Part shown: in pieces, positions 52,667 through 61,629 of the stretch
Layout: each line of letters starts with the position of its first letter
Position numbering within the stretch: the stretch's first letter is position 1
The notes under the pieces: model-generated
Database searches by the model: none
Seen by the model: only the letters and a program-made list of their open reading frames with translations
Told to the model about the DNA's origin: nothing
Made by a program: the position numbers and the translations under genes
Assembly: GCA_020849765.1 (NCBI GenBank)
Contig: JADLAY010000025.1
Span: forward strand, 1 to 64,000
Direction of reading: 5' to 3'
DNA: 64,000 bases
Source of the DNA: Anaerolineae bacterium
Lineage (GTDB): Bacteria > Chloroflexota > Anaerolineae > Aggregatilineales > Phototrophicaceae

Positions 52667-52760
52667 TCTCACCCTAAATCCCTCTCCCTCATGGAGAGGG
52701 ACTTTCAGGAGCATTTTCTCCCCTTCGCCCTTAGGGAGAAGGGGCCGGGGGATGAGGGCA
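52667..52760. repeat. Long dispersed intergenic repeat, copy 3 (shorter)
   Basis: Same order as 48026-48158 (CTCACCCTAAATCCCTCTCC onward) with hairpins CCCTCTCC/GGAGAGGG and CCCCTTCGCCCT/AGGGAGAAGGGG, but lacking the outer flank. It lies in the 425-base divergent gap between sigZ and the kinase-like gene. Confidence 0.75.
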
Positions 52761-52847
52761 CAAGGGCATTTTATGTCTTCGCCAACTGCAACATCACGAT
52801 GCGCCCATGCGCCATCCGATTGGCGCCGGTCACATCCGAGAGTGCGC

Positions 52848-52877
52848 TTGCGCCCGCATAGCACGGAAGCGTACAAT
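52848..52877 (+). promoter_or_regulatory. Candidate promoter for the kinase-like gene
   Basis: TTGCGC (52848-52853) and TACAAT (52872-52877) are 18 bases apart, about 95 bases before the ATG. Confidence 0.35.
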
Positions 52878-52970
52878 CGTAGAGACCATTCGCCATGAGG
52901 TGAGTAAGATCCCCCGTTGTTAAAAATGCCGCGCTCGCCATTCTTTGCGGCTCAAAAATAGGATTGATGC

Positions 52971-55900
52971 ATGGCGGACAGCCTGTTCGATAATCGCTAT
53001 CGCTACGACTACATTTACCCACGCGGGCGCAGCGGCGAAACCCTGCGAGCCGTCGACACTCAGGATAACGATCGCCCGGTCGTCGTCAAGCGGCCTGCGC
53101 CGCACGACGCCCCGCCGATCCGCAGCGGGCAGGAGGTCAGCATCCTCAACGAGCGCAAGGCGCTCTCCCGGCTGGCCGGGCACCCGTCGCTGACGGAGCT
53201 GCTCGGCGGCGGTCAATTCTACGTCAGCGGCATCGTCCACCAGTACATCGTCGTCGAGCGCGCACAAGGCACCGTGATCGCCGATTTCGTGCGCGAACTG
53301 GCGGCGCGCGGTGAGCGGATGCCCGATCTCGAAATGCTCGTCATCGTCGACATCCTGCTCGACATGCTCGTCCTCGCTCACGAGCGCGACATCGTCTACA
53401 ACGACGTCGACGCCAAGCACCTGTTCTGGGATCGCGAGCACTACCGCCTCAAGGTGATCGACTGGGGCAACGCCGTCTTCCTTGAAGGTGACGAGGCCAC
53501 GCCGCAGGGCGTCAGCCGCCAGAGCGATATCTACCAGGTCGGCGAGCTGCTCTACTTTATGCTGACCGGCGGGGCGCGCATGGAGGTCCCGCGCGATGCG
53601 GGTGAAGATTTCCGCCTCGACTTCGGCGAGGACGACTCGCGCATTCCGCAGCGCTTGCAGACGATTGTCAGCCGGGCGGCGCACCCGAACGTGCGCCTGC
53701 GCTACCGCACGATCGGCGACCTGCGCCGCGACCTGATCGAGTACCGCACCCCGCTCGAACGCGACCGCGACTCCGCCGTCACGCGCCTGCTCGAACGCCT
53801 CAGGCAGAATCGCAGCAAAGAAGAATTGCACGGGATGCTGCAAACGCTCGAACCCGTGCTCTTGATGGACCCCGGCTACCCGGAGGCGCGCCGCGTCTTC
53901 AGCATGATCGAGGATCGCCTGAGCGACCTCGAAGTCGCCGCCGATCTCGACGCCGCTCACATCTACCTGGACAGCGCTAACTGGGCGCGCGCGGCGTCCC
54001 TGCTCGACGAACTGCGCGGCAAGACGCGCGGTGATACCGCCGTGCTGGTCAAGCTGCTGCGCGATTGGGCGCGCATGTTAGAGCGTGCCGGTTTGCACCC
54101 GACGCCGCTGGCGGTCATGGATGGCATCGCGCTCATCTTCGACGGCGATCCGGGCGCGGCGGCCTACGCCGTGTTGACGCAGGACTCGACCGACGAGCGC
54201 GTCATGTCGGTTGGCCTGCTGCTGGCGGAGCGCGTGGCCGCCCATTACGGCGAAGTCACCGTGCTGCATCCGAATCTCTACCGGCTGTCGGTCGCGCTCG
54301 ACGACCTGGCCGCCGACAACGTGCCGGTCGCCGAAGTGCGCCAGATGCTGACCGACATCCGCGAGTCGCTGATCGGGCTGTCCAACAACGGTGGGCGGCG
54401 CAAACGCGCAGCCAGCAAGACGGCCACCCCCGCCAGCCTGATCGATTTGCGCGATGGCTACCGCGCGACGGTCGACCAACTGGCGACGCTCGGCGCGCTG
54501 ATCGACAGCACGATCGGCCACGACAACAATGCGCTGCGCAAGCTGCCGCTCGATACGCTCGAACGTGCGACTCAGGCGACGATGGCGCTGGCCGACAACA
54601 TGCACGTGATCGGCAAGCACGCCGCCAGCAGCCCGCGCGATGCCCGCGCCGCGCTCGAAAGCAGCCGCGCGATTGACCCCGGCGCTGCCGCCTGGGAATC
54701 GCTGCAAAAGCTGCTCGACGGCCTCTACGAACTGCTGCAAAGCTACCAGACCTACATCCCGGCCGCCGACGGCAGCGATCTGGCCGGGTGGCTGAATGCC
54801 TCCGCGCGCGATCTGGAGCCGTTCGCTGAGCGGCTGTTCGACGAGATGCTCAACGGCATGATCGCGGGACTGGGGCGCGCCGCCGAAAACTGGGCCGCCT
54901 ACGCCGAGGCGACCGTGACCGGCAGCCGCATCGGTGCGGTGACGGCGCTCGTCAACGCGACCGAGGCCATCGGCACCGTCAGCCCGACGCTGGCCGGGTG
55001 GCTCAATCACCTGCGCACGACCGTCGCCAGCGCCCCTTACGTCGAGCGCCACGCGCTTTATGGCGCCCTGGGCCGCGCCCTGGCCGATGGCTGGGAGAAC
55101 TTCGACAAAGGCCGCGTGCAGGATGCCGAACGACTCGGCGCCCAGGCCTACGAGGCCGCCCGCAACGAAACCGAGCAGACGGCGGCCATGCGCCTGCGCG
55201 ATCTGTCCGAGGTGACGCGCGGCTGGATCGAGCGCGGCGGTGTCGGCAGCGCCGACCGTACCAAGGCGGCCCTGCAGACGGTCGATAACCTGTTCACGCC
55301 GGAACAGCGCCAGACGCGCGTGCAATTCAACCGCCAGATGCCGAGCCAGGAGACCTATCTGCGCGCGATGGGCAAGGGGCTGGTTGAGCAGTTCGGGCGC
55401 AGCAGTTCCGCCGCTGTGCGCGTGCTCTTCGTCAGCTACATGCTGCAATCAGCGCAGGACGCGTCGGAAGATCAACTGGAAGATGCGGAATTCTGGCGCG
55501 AGGCAGGCCAGCGCGTGCTCGGCGATGCCGGCCTGCGCCACCCGATCACGAAGGCGATCGACGAACTGGTCGCCCGGCGGCGCGATCTGCTCTACGCGGC
55601 GACGCTGCTCAACGAGGTCGATCATGCGGGCAAGCTGGCGACGCTCGACGAGGTGCGCAAACGGCTGGAAGAAAGCCCGCAGGCGAAAATCCTGTCCCCG
55701 GCGGTCTTCAGCCTGCGCGAACTGACGGCGGCGACACGCGACTGGGCCGACGGCGAATTTCGCGCGGCGGGCATCAAGCTGGAGAACGCGATCAAGGCCA
55801 TCGACGAGGTCGAAGCCTCGGCGCAGATCACGCTGACGCACTACCGCGCCTGGCTGCTCGACCTGCTCAACGCGGCGGCGGAACTGCACAACCAGATGCG

Positions 55901-57281
55901 CAAGATGCAGGTCATCATCGAGCAGCGCCCCGATGCGCCGGACAGCTTCGTCCGCAGCACGCACCGCGCGCTGGCCGAGACGACCGGGCGACTGCTCGGC
56001 GGCAGCTACGCGACGACCATCCGCCAGTGGCGCGATACCTACGAGCAGTTCCTCGGCGTCTACACCGACCCGACGACGCGGCGCAGCGCCAAGCTCAGCC
56101 GCTTCAACGAGTTATTCCGTGCGCTCTTCATCGACCGTCACCCGGCCTACCCGCTTTACCGGCATTGGTACACGCAGACCGACGCCGCGCCGGAGTTCCC
56201 CGCGCCCCCGACGGACGAACCGACGCCGCGCCTGGCCGAGACCGACGACGTGGAGGAAGCCGCCGAAGTGCCGGTCTTCAGCCGGACGACCGCCGTCGAG
56301 GACGAACCCGAACCACGCCGCGGCTCGCGTCTGTGGCTGCTGTTGATCCCGCTGCTGATTGTGATCGCTGTCGGCGCCTACCTGCTTCTGAACGGCGGGC
56401 CGGGCGGGGATGGCGGTGACGATGCCACGCCGACCGCCACCGCGGATGCTGCCGCCATTGCATCGGGGGCTGCTCCAACACTGCCGACGCCGACTCCAAT
56501 CGTCCCAACGGACGAGCCGCCGACGTCGATCGCGCTGATCAACACGCTGCCCGCCGCGGCGACCAATCCACCGAGCGCGACGCCGACCGAGACCCCGGTC
56601 ACGCCGTCGGGGACGCCGACGCCAACACTCACGCACACCCCCAGCGCCACGCCGACACCGAGCATCACGCCGCTGCCGCCGCAGGGCGTCCAGGGCGTGC
56701 AGAACCTGCTGACGATGCTCAGCGGCATGGAGACGGCGGATTGGTCGGTCGAGCAGTTCGGCCCGCTGCAAGAGGGTGCGGTCTGGCGGCTCGGTGCGGG
56801 CGGCCCGACCGGGTCCGACCCGATTGTGATTCCGCTGACGCCGGATCTGCTGGAAGAGAAGTATGGCAACGAGGCGTCGCGTCGTATCATCAGCGTCGAG
56901 GCCGACTTGCAGCTCGAATCGTACAATCCGGCGCTGCTGCTCGACGACGAAGTCTACTTTGGGCTGGTCTACCAGGACGCCGCCGATCCGATCCAGACGG
57001 CGGGTGTGCAGATCAACCTCGTGCGGACGGGCGTGGTCAACGTCGGCCAGCGCGTCGGCGATATCAACGCGGTCATCAGCCAGCGCTCGCTGGGCGACGT
57101 GCGGGTGCGCCTGCGTCTGGATCGCAACCCGGAGACGGGCGCGGTGACGACCTTCATCAATGGCGAGCCGGTCGGCCTGCCGCTGCCGCTCGACGCGCCT
57201 GAAGGCGTCATCCCGGCGCTCTACGTCAAGGACGGCGGCGTGATCGTCTACCTTTCAAGCTGGACGGTGGCGCTGCGCTAA
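52971..57281 (+). CDS. Giant membrane-anchored atypical protein-kinase-like receptor
   Basis: A 1436-residue protein. Residues about 10-265 are a protein-kinase-like fold: Gly-rich RGRSG, Lys40 in VVVKRP, Glu61 in NERKALSRL, then IVYNDVDAKHLFW in place of HRDxKxxN (Asp145 kept; the Lys is Asp147 and the Asn is His150), IDWGNA (Asp164) in place of DFG, and SDIYQVGELLYFMLTGG. Residues about 270-1080 are long helical sequence without a motif I know. One membrane helix lies at about 1118-1140, followed by a Thr/Pro linker (to about 1235) and a beta-rich, concanavalin-like exterior domain (about 1240-1436). AGGA precedes the ATG. It may be an active unusual kinase or a pseudokinase scaffold. Confidence 0.7.
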   Translation: MADSLFDNRYRYDYIYPRGRSGETLRAVDTQDNDRPVVVKRPAPHDAPPIRSGQEVSILNERKALSRLAGHPSLTELLGGGQFYVSGIVHQYIVVERAQGTVIADFVRELAARGERMPDLEMLVIVDILLDMLVLAHERDIVYNDVDAKHLFWDREHYRLKVIDWGNAVFLEGDEATPQGVSRQSDIYQVGELLYFMLTGGARMEVPRDAGEDFRLDFGEDDSRIPQRLQTIVSRAAHPNVRLRYRTIGDLRRDLIEYRTPLERDRDSAVTRLLERLRQNRSKEELHGMLQTLEPVLLMDPGYPEARRVFSMIEDRLSDLEVAADLDAAHIYLDSANWARAASLLDELRGKTRGDTAVLVKLLRDWARMLERAGLHPTPLAVMDGIALIFDGDPGAAAYAVLTQDSTDERVMSVGLLLAERVAAHYGEVTVLHPNLYRLSVALDDLAADNVPVAEVRQMLTDIRESLIGLSNNGGRRKRAASKTATPASLIDLRDGYRATVDQLATLGALIDSTIGHDNNALRKLPLDTLERATQATMALADNMHVIGKHAASSPRDARAALESSRAIDPGAAAWESLQKLLDGLYELLQSYQTYIPAADGSDLAGWLNASARDLEPFAERLFDEMLNGMIAGLGRAAENWAAYAEATVTGSRIGAVTALVNATEAIGTVSPTLAGWLNHLRTTVASAPYVERHALYGALGRALADGWENFDKGRVQDAERLGAQAYEAARNETEQTAAMRLRDLSEVTRGWIERGGVGSADRTKAALQTVDNLFTPEQRQTRVQFNRQMPSQETYLRAMGKGLVEQFGRSSSAAVRVLFVSYMLQSAQDASEDQLEDAEFWREAGQRVLGDAGLRHPITKAIDELVARRRDLLYAATLLNEVDHAGKLATLDEVRKRLEESPQAKILSPAVFSLRELTAATRDWADGEFRAAGIKLENAIKAIDEVEASAQITLTHYRAWLLDLLNAAAELHNQMRKMQVIIEQRPDAPDSFVRSTHRALAETTGRLLGGSYATTIRQWRDTYEQFLGVYTDPTTRRSAKLSRFNELFRALFIDRHPAYPLYRHWYTQTDAAPEFPAPPTDEPTPRLAETDDVEEAAEVPVFSRTTAVEDEPEPRRGSRLWLLLIPLLIVIAVGAYLLLNGGPGGDGGDDATPTATADAAAIASGAAPTLPTPTPIVPTDEPPTSIALINTLPAAATNPPSATPTETPVTPSGTPTPTLTHTPSATPTPSITPLPPQGVQGVQNLLTMLSGMETADWSVEQFGPLQEGAVWRLGAGGPTGSDPIVIPLTPDLLEEKYGNEASRRIISVEADLQLESYNPALLLDDEVYFGLVYQDAADPIQTAGVQINLVRTGVVNVGQRVGDINAVISQRSLGDVRVRLRLDRNPETGAVTTFINGEPVGLPLPLDAPEGVIPALYVKDGGVIVYLSSWTVALR

Positions 57282-57284
57282 ATG

Positions 57285-57314
57285 GTGCTCGGTGCTCGGT
57301 ACTCGGTGCTCAGT
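57285..57314. repeat. GTGCTCGGTACTCGG short tandem repeat
   Basis: About three imperfect 10-base units (GTGCTCGGTGCTCGGTACTC), the same class as 21925-21954 and 58291-58324, directly after the kinase-like gene. Confidence 0.6.
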
Positions 57315-57386
57315 TGAGCTCACGGCACAGGGTGCGGAAAAGTGCAGTCCTGGGTTCGGGTAGACGGGTAACGTGGACAGCGCATC

Positions 57387-57410
57387 GTAGGGACAGGGCG
57401 TGCCCTGTCC
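57387..57410. repeat. Modular palindrome
   Basis: GTAGGGACAGGGC/GCCCTGTCC with the shared GTAGGGACR end, in the convergent gap before the DUF2334 gene. Confidence 0.65.
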
Positions 57411-57458
57411 ACCGTCAAACGCGAGCGCAACCCATGTCCATTTGAACTCAGTTCTCCA

Positions 57459-58253
57459 TTAGGCGAACGTACCTACCTGCACGCCGGGATGGCGCAGGGC
57501 GTCGGCGACGAAATCGTGCCAGCGGCGCAGCATGGCGGCATTGGGCGTCGGCTGCCAGTCGTGGAAGAACGTCCAGTAATGATTGGCGACGATCATGACC
57601 TCGGCCTTCGCCAGCCGGTCGAGCGCCTTCGTGTACGACTCGTCCGGATCGTCGTGGTGCGTGAACAGATATTCATCACACGTATACAACCACTGCTCCG
57701 GCGCGATCTGCCGCCGCTGGTAGGGCTGCATATCCGCCAGGTCGGGCAGCGTCGCCAGATTCTCCGTGTTGGTGCAGATCGTCAGCCCCAGCGCGAACAC
57801 CTCTTGCAGCGCCTCGGTCGAGATCTTGTCGTAGGGCGCGATGAAGGTGCGAACGGTCGCGTCCGGCAGGGCGTGCTGGAGCGCATCCAGGCCGCGCTGG
57901 AGCTTTTCGTGCGCCGTCGGGCCATCGAGCGCACCGTACTCGCGGTAGCTGTGTGACCAGCCGTGCAGGCAGATCTCGACCAACCCTTCGCGCGCCCGCC
58001 CGTTCAAATAAGCGCACATCTCGGCGTTGTCCGCCAGCGGGCGCTCGGTCTCGTCGCCGCGGTAGCCCGGCGGGATCGACGGGTCGTACGGCGCGCCCTC
58101 GCGCCAGAGCACGCGCGTTGCGCCGGTCTGCGCCGGAATCACCGACAGGCTGACGGGCAGCCCGCGCTCCCATAACGGGGCGTAGATCGTGTCCAGCAGG
58201 CCGGGGTGGGTGAAGAAGCTCGGATCGTCGTCGCGAATGATGAGTGTCGTCAT
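57459..58253 (-). CDS. DUF2334 / polysaccharide-deacetylase-like protein
   Basis: A 264-residue protein of the carbohydrate esterase 4-like NodB fold, closest to DUF2334. It starts TLIIRDDDPSFF, where the Asp pair is the usual metal-binding and catalytic site, and continues PVSLSVIPAQTG and EICLHGWSHSYREYG, the H-xxx-H zinc motif. TFIAPYDKISTEAL matches the family's RxPY-like segment, and VMIVANHYWTFFHDW is the late His motif. No signal peptide is visible, so it is probably cytoplasmic or of unusual export. The substrate is unknown, perhaps an N-acetylated or O-acylated sugar. Confidence 0.75.
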   Translation of the reverse strand: MTTLIIRDDDPSFFTHPGLLDTIYAPLWERGLPVSLSVIPAQTGATRVLWREGAPYDPSIPPGYRGDETERPLADNAEMCAYLNGRAREGLVEICLHGWSHSYREYGALDGPTAHEKLQRGLDALQHALPDATVRTFIAPYDKISTEALQEVFALGLTICTNTENLATLPDLADMQPYQRRQIAPEQWLYTCDEYLFTHHDDPDESYTKALDRLAKAEVMIVANHYWTFFHDWQPTPNAAMLRRWHDFVADALRHPGVQVGTFA

Positions 58254-58290
58254 GGCGCGAAGTATAGCGCGGGAAAAGGGGATGGGGATG

Positions 58291-58324
58291 GGGTGCTCAG
58301 TGCTCGGTACTCGGTGCTCAGTGC
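58291..58324. repeat. GTGCTCAGTGCTCGGTACTCGG short tandem repeat
   Basis: Imperfect 10-base units of the same class as 57285-57314. It lies in a 380-base divergent gap. Confidence 0.6.
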
Positions 58325-58400
58325 GGGTTCACGGTGCCCGGTTCACAGTGGGGGAGACAGGCTCTATGTTCTCCGCACACCCGACCACAATCAGGCCCGA

Positions 58401-58425
58401 TGTAGGGACGAGGCGTGCCTCGTCC
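58401..58425. repeat. Modular palindrome
   Basis: TGTAGGGACGAGGC/GCCTCGTCC. The GGGACGAGG stem is identical to the terminator at 38505-38526. A further weaker member (GGCTGGGCA/TGCCCA, preceded by TGTACG) is at 58532-58558. Confidence 0.7.
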
Positions 58426-58574
58426 GCGGGACAGCCGCCGTATGGACGCGCAAACGCTGTCACCAGAGGTAACGGGCCGTCCGCCACCACGTTATGGTCG
58501 TCTGGGAGGCTTGCGTCCCGGTAGCGCGATCTGTACGGGCTGGGCACATCCTGCCCAACTCATCACCTCATTCC

Positions 58575-58604
58575 TTGACCTCACTAGAACTTTTGTGCTA
58601 TAAT
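58575..58604 (+). promoter_or_regulatory. Promoter of the DinB-like gene
   Basis: TTGACC (58575-58580) and TATAAT (58599-58604) are 18 bases apart and the -10 is extended (TGCTATAAT). It lies 32 bases before the ATG at 58636. This is the best-looking promoter in the window. Confidence 0.75.
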
Positions 58605-58635
58605 GCTCGCGACCGCGCACAAAGGAACCACGCCT

Positions 58636-59124
58636 ATGAATGCCGACGCCTTCCGCCACTTTTATGACTACCACTTCAGCGAAAATCGCAGCATCTGGGA
58701 GTCGTACGTCGTGCCGCTGCCGCAAGCGCTCTTCACCCAGGACGTGCGCTATTCGTACGGATCGGTGCGCAACCAGCTCGTGCATCTGATGAGCGTTGAC
58801 GATACGTGGTTCAGCGGCCTGCGCGGTGTCGACATCCCGGAACCGCTCGATCCGGCGCAGTTCGACGACAAGGCGGCCCTCCGCGCGCACTGGGATAACG
58901 TCGAGCAGACGATGCGCGCGTATCTCGCTGATTTGCGCGACGACATGCTGCTCACGAAGCCGTTCCCCGCAGGCGAGGACGAGAATCTCATCCTGTGGCA
59001 GGTGCTGCTTCACGTCGTCAATCACGGCACCGATCATCGCGCGCAGGTACTTCGTCTGCTTAACGATCTCGGCGTCAAGACCGGCCCACAGGATTACATC
59101 TTCTACGTCTACGATCATCCGTAG
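58636..59124 (+). CDS. DinB family protein
   Basis: A 162-residue four-helix-bundle protein of the DinB superfamily. ATG 58636 follows AAAGGAACC. The three metal-binding His are visible: one in VRNQLVHLMSVDDTWFSGL, and two in LLHVVNHGTDHRAQVLRLLNDLGV (H-xxx-H). The ending TGPQDYIFYVYDHP is typical of a subgroup common in Chloroflexota. Members are metal-dependent thiol transferases or of unknown role in stress. Monocistronic. Confidence 0.88.
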   Translation: MNADAFRHFYDYHFSENRSIWESYVVPLPQALFTQDVRYSYGSVRNQLVHLMSVDDTWFSGLRGVDIPEPLDPAQFDDKAALRAHWDNVEQTMRAYLADLRDDMLLTKPFPAGEDENLILWQVLLHVVNHGTDHRAQVLRLLNDLGVKTGPQDYIFYVYDHP

Positions 59125-59145
59125 ACAATGCATCCGGGAATGCGG

Positions 59146-59997
59146 TCAATCGCGCCCTCTGAGCGCTCGTCGTGCGAGCAGCGTGCCCCAAATCCCCACC
59201 AACAGCAGGCTGGCGATAAAAGCAACATAGATCCATATGGCGAGGTTCGCCGTATTTATCTCGGCGGGATAGCGCAGCAGAGCAACGATCGCGAGCAGGC
59301 CAAACAAGGCACAGCTCGTCATCATTGCGTGCAGCCGCAGCAGATCGTTCTCATAGACCGCATGGGCCGCTGCAACTCCCAGGCCAACGCACCAGGCACC
59401 GACGGCACGCCCGGTCAGCGGTGTCAATGCCCACGGCCAGATCGATGCCAGCGCATCCGGTGCGAGTGTGCCCACCACGCCAAGCAGCAGCATGATCGCT
59501 GCCTGGGCGATGAGCAGCGCGCGCATCCAGCCTGGCAGCGGCTCACCACGTGCGGGATCGACGCCGGGCGCACGTACCTGTCGCCACCACTGTACGGCCA
59601 ATAGCACGGGCACGATGGCATAGACGAGGAACCACACCCATGTGCCAGCGACGGTCAGCGCCTGGGGGGCGTTGAAGTGGAATTTGTCGAGATGGATGAG
59701 CGTGGCGATGAACATCAAGAAGCTGAAGATGACGACAGCGGGCATTGCCAGCCGGGCGCGCGCCCACACGCGCTCGCGTGCAGAGAGGAATTCCAGCAAG
59801 AAGCTGGCCCAGTAGCCTGCGCCGATAAACGCTGCCGTCAGCGATGACTGGATCGTCCAGGAAAAATAAACGTCGGTCGATTCAGTGAGGAGATACAGGG
59901 AGATGCCGATAATGACGACGAGGACGCCGGCGAGATAGAGCAGCCGGCGCGTCCAGGGAAACGACAACTTGACGCTGAGATTGGTCGTAGTCGCCAT
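59146..59997 (-). CDS. Polytopic membrane protein, unknown function
   Basis: A 283-residue protein with about eight membrane helices, starting LLYLAGVLVVIIGISLYLLT. Other segments are SSLTAAFIGAGYWASFLLEF, MPAVVIFSFLMFIATLIHLDKF, TVAGTWVWFLVYAIVPVLLAVQWW, and the C-terminal WIYVAFIASLLLVGIWGTLLA. ATG 59997 was chosen because it directly precedes the first helix; the frame continues upstream without a good ribosome site. I do not recognise a named family. It ends 21 bases from the stop of the convergent DinB gene. Confidence 0.65.
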   Translation of the reverse strand: MATTTNLSVKLSFPWTRRLLYLAGVLVVIIGISLYLLTESTDVYFSWTIQSSLTAAFIGAGYWASFLLEFLSARERVWARARLAMPAVVIFSFLMFIATLIHLDKFHFNAPQALTVAGTWVWFLVYAIVPVLLAVQWWRQVRAPGVDPARGEPLPGWMRALLIAQAAIMLLLGVVGTLAPDALASIWPWALTPLTGRAVGAWCVGLGVAAAHAVYENDLLRLHAMMTSCALFGLLAIVALLRYPAEINTANLAIWIYVAFIASLLLVGIWGTLLARRALRGRD

Positions 59998-60217
59998 CGT
60001 GGGAAATACCTTTTGTATAAGAAGAAGATGTGTGAACCAGTGCCAAAGAACGCATTTCATGATATGGAGACTGGCATCGTGTGTCAATGTGCCTGCCTGC
60101 CAGAGAACGCGAATGATGCATGCAGTACATACGGCCGTACCCCGGCTATTGCGCGGAGTCGGCGATTGCGGTTGAATAGGGATCATTCTAATTTCGCTTC
60201 TATTTGGAGTTTCCATC

Positions 60218-61600
60218 GTGATCACCGGCCCTACTTTTGAAGAGATGCTGCACCCGAATACCATCGCGCCGGACGTGCGCGCGCGTGCCCTGGCCGCCAA
60301 AGCCAACGATCCGCTCGACCCGATCAACCTGTTCAACATCAACTGGCGCAGCGCCGACAACGAGATCGAATACGTCGTGCTGCCCAAGGAATTGACCGGC
60401 GTCGATGCCAACATCGTCATGCTCTACGCGCGCAACTTCCCGTCGGGCAGCCACAAGGTCGGCGCGGCCTATTCCGTGCTGCTGGAGAAGGTCATCTTCG
60501 GCGAGATCGACCCCCAGGTGAACACGCTCGTCTGGCCGTCGACCGGCAACTACGGCATCGGCGGGGCCTGGGTCGGCGGGCGCATGGGCTGCAACTCGAT
60601 CGTCGTGCTGCCGGAGGGCATGAGCCGCGAGCGCTTCGAGCAGATCGAAAGCTACGGCGCGCACATCATCCGCACGACCGGCACCGAGAGCAACGTCAAA
60701 GAGATCTACGACGAAACGCACCGCCTGCGCGCGAGCGACCCGAACATCCGCATCCTCAACCAGTTCGAGCAGATGGGCAACTACCGCTTCCACTATCACG
60801 TGACCGGTAACACGATCGTCGAACTGCTCGACCAACTCCACGGCCAGGGCGTTGGCAATGGCAAGGCGGCGGCCTTTGTCTGGGCGATGGGCAGCGGCGG
60901 CACCAACGCAGCCGCCGACCGGCTCAAGCAGGTCTATCCCGATTGCAAGCACGTCTCGCTCGAGCCGATTCAGTGCCCGACGCTGTTCAAGAATGGCTAC
61001 GGCGCGCACGAGATCCAGGGCATCGGCGATAAGCACGTGACCTGGATTCATCACACCTGGAACGTCGACGCGCTCATGTGCATCGACGACATGAGCTGTG
61101 TGCGCGGCCTGCAGCTGCTGAGCGAACCGATCGGGCGTGAGACGCTGGTCAAGCGCTACGGCGCGGACGAAGCGCTGGTCGAAAAGCTCGGCTCCCTGTT
61201 CGGCATCAGCGGCATCTGCCACATCCTGGGCGCGATCAAGACGGCCAAGCATTACGGCTTCGGCAAAGACGACGTGATCGTCACGGCGGCGACCGACAGC
61301 CTCGATCGCTATCACTCGGAGATGGACAAGCTGCGCGGGCGCGAAGGCGCGCTGGACGAGGCGCGCGCGGTCGGCCACATCGAGGGCATCTTCCACGGGC
61401 AAAAGACCGATTGGGTGCAGGATGGCACACGCCTCAACCGCGAGCGCTGGCACAATCTGAAGTATTACACCTGGGTCGAGCAGCAGGGCAAGTCGGTCGA
61501 AGAACTCGACGCCCAGCGTGACCCGGCCTGGTGGGAAGCGCACCAGACGCGCGTCGCCGAAATCGATGCTCGTCTCAAAGAGGTGCGCGGTCAGATCTAA
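60218..61600 (+). CDS. PLP-dependent enzyme, cysteine synthase/threonine synthase beta-family
   Basis: A 460-residue fold-type II PLP enzyme. The start is GTG 60218, with GGAG upstream. The PLP Lys80 is in ARNFPSGSHKVGAAY. The substrate loop reads PSTGNYGIGGAWVGGRMGCNSIVVLPEGMSRERFEQIESYGA, and the phosphate-binding glycine-rich segment is AMGSGGTNAAADRL. The C-terminal part (VIVTAATDSLDRYHSEM onward) extends beyond ordinary cysteine synthases (about 310 residues), so this is a separate, longer subgroup. The reaction is not known; a beta-elimination or replacement on a serine/cysteine-like substrate is plausible. Confidence 0.8.
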   Translation: MITGPTFEEMLHPNTIAPDVRARALAAKANDPLDPINLFNINWRSADNEIEYVVLPKELTGVDANIVMLYARNFPSGSHKVGAAYSVLLEKVIFGEIDPQVNTLVWPSTGNYGIGGAWVGGRMGCNSIVVLPEGMSRERFEQIESYGAHIIRTTGTESNVKEIYDETHRLRASDPNIRILNQFEQMGNYRFHYHVTGNTIVELLDQLHGQGVGNGKAAAFVWAMGSGGTNAAADRLKQVYPDCKHVSLEPIQCPTLFKNGYGAHEIQGIGDKHVTWIHHTWNVDALMCIDDMSCVRGLQLLSEPIGRETLVKRYGADEALVEKLGSLFGISGICHILGAIKTAKHYGFGKDDVIVTAATDSLDRYHSEMDKLRGREGALDEARAVGHIEGIFHGQKTDWVQDGTRLNRERWHNLKYYTWVEQQGKSVEELDAQRDPAWWEAHQTRVAEIDARLKEVRGQI

Positions 61601-61629
61601 AGCGGCGGCACGACCAGGAGGGGGTGGCG

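Noticed and set aside
54078..55448. 456-codon minus-strand frame inside the kinase-like gene
   Set aside because: Shadow frame without start signals; the plus-strand frame is continuous over 1436 codons with a plausible domain order.
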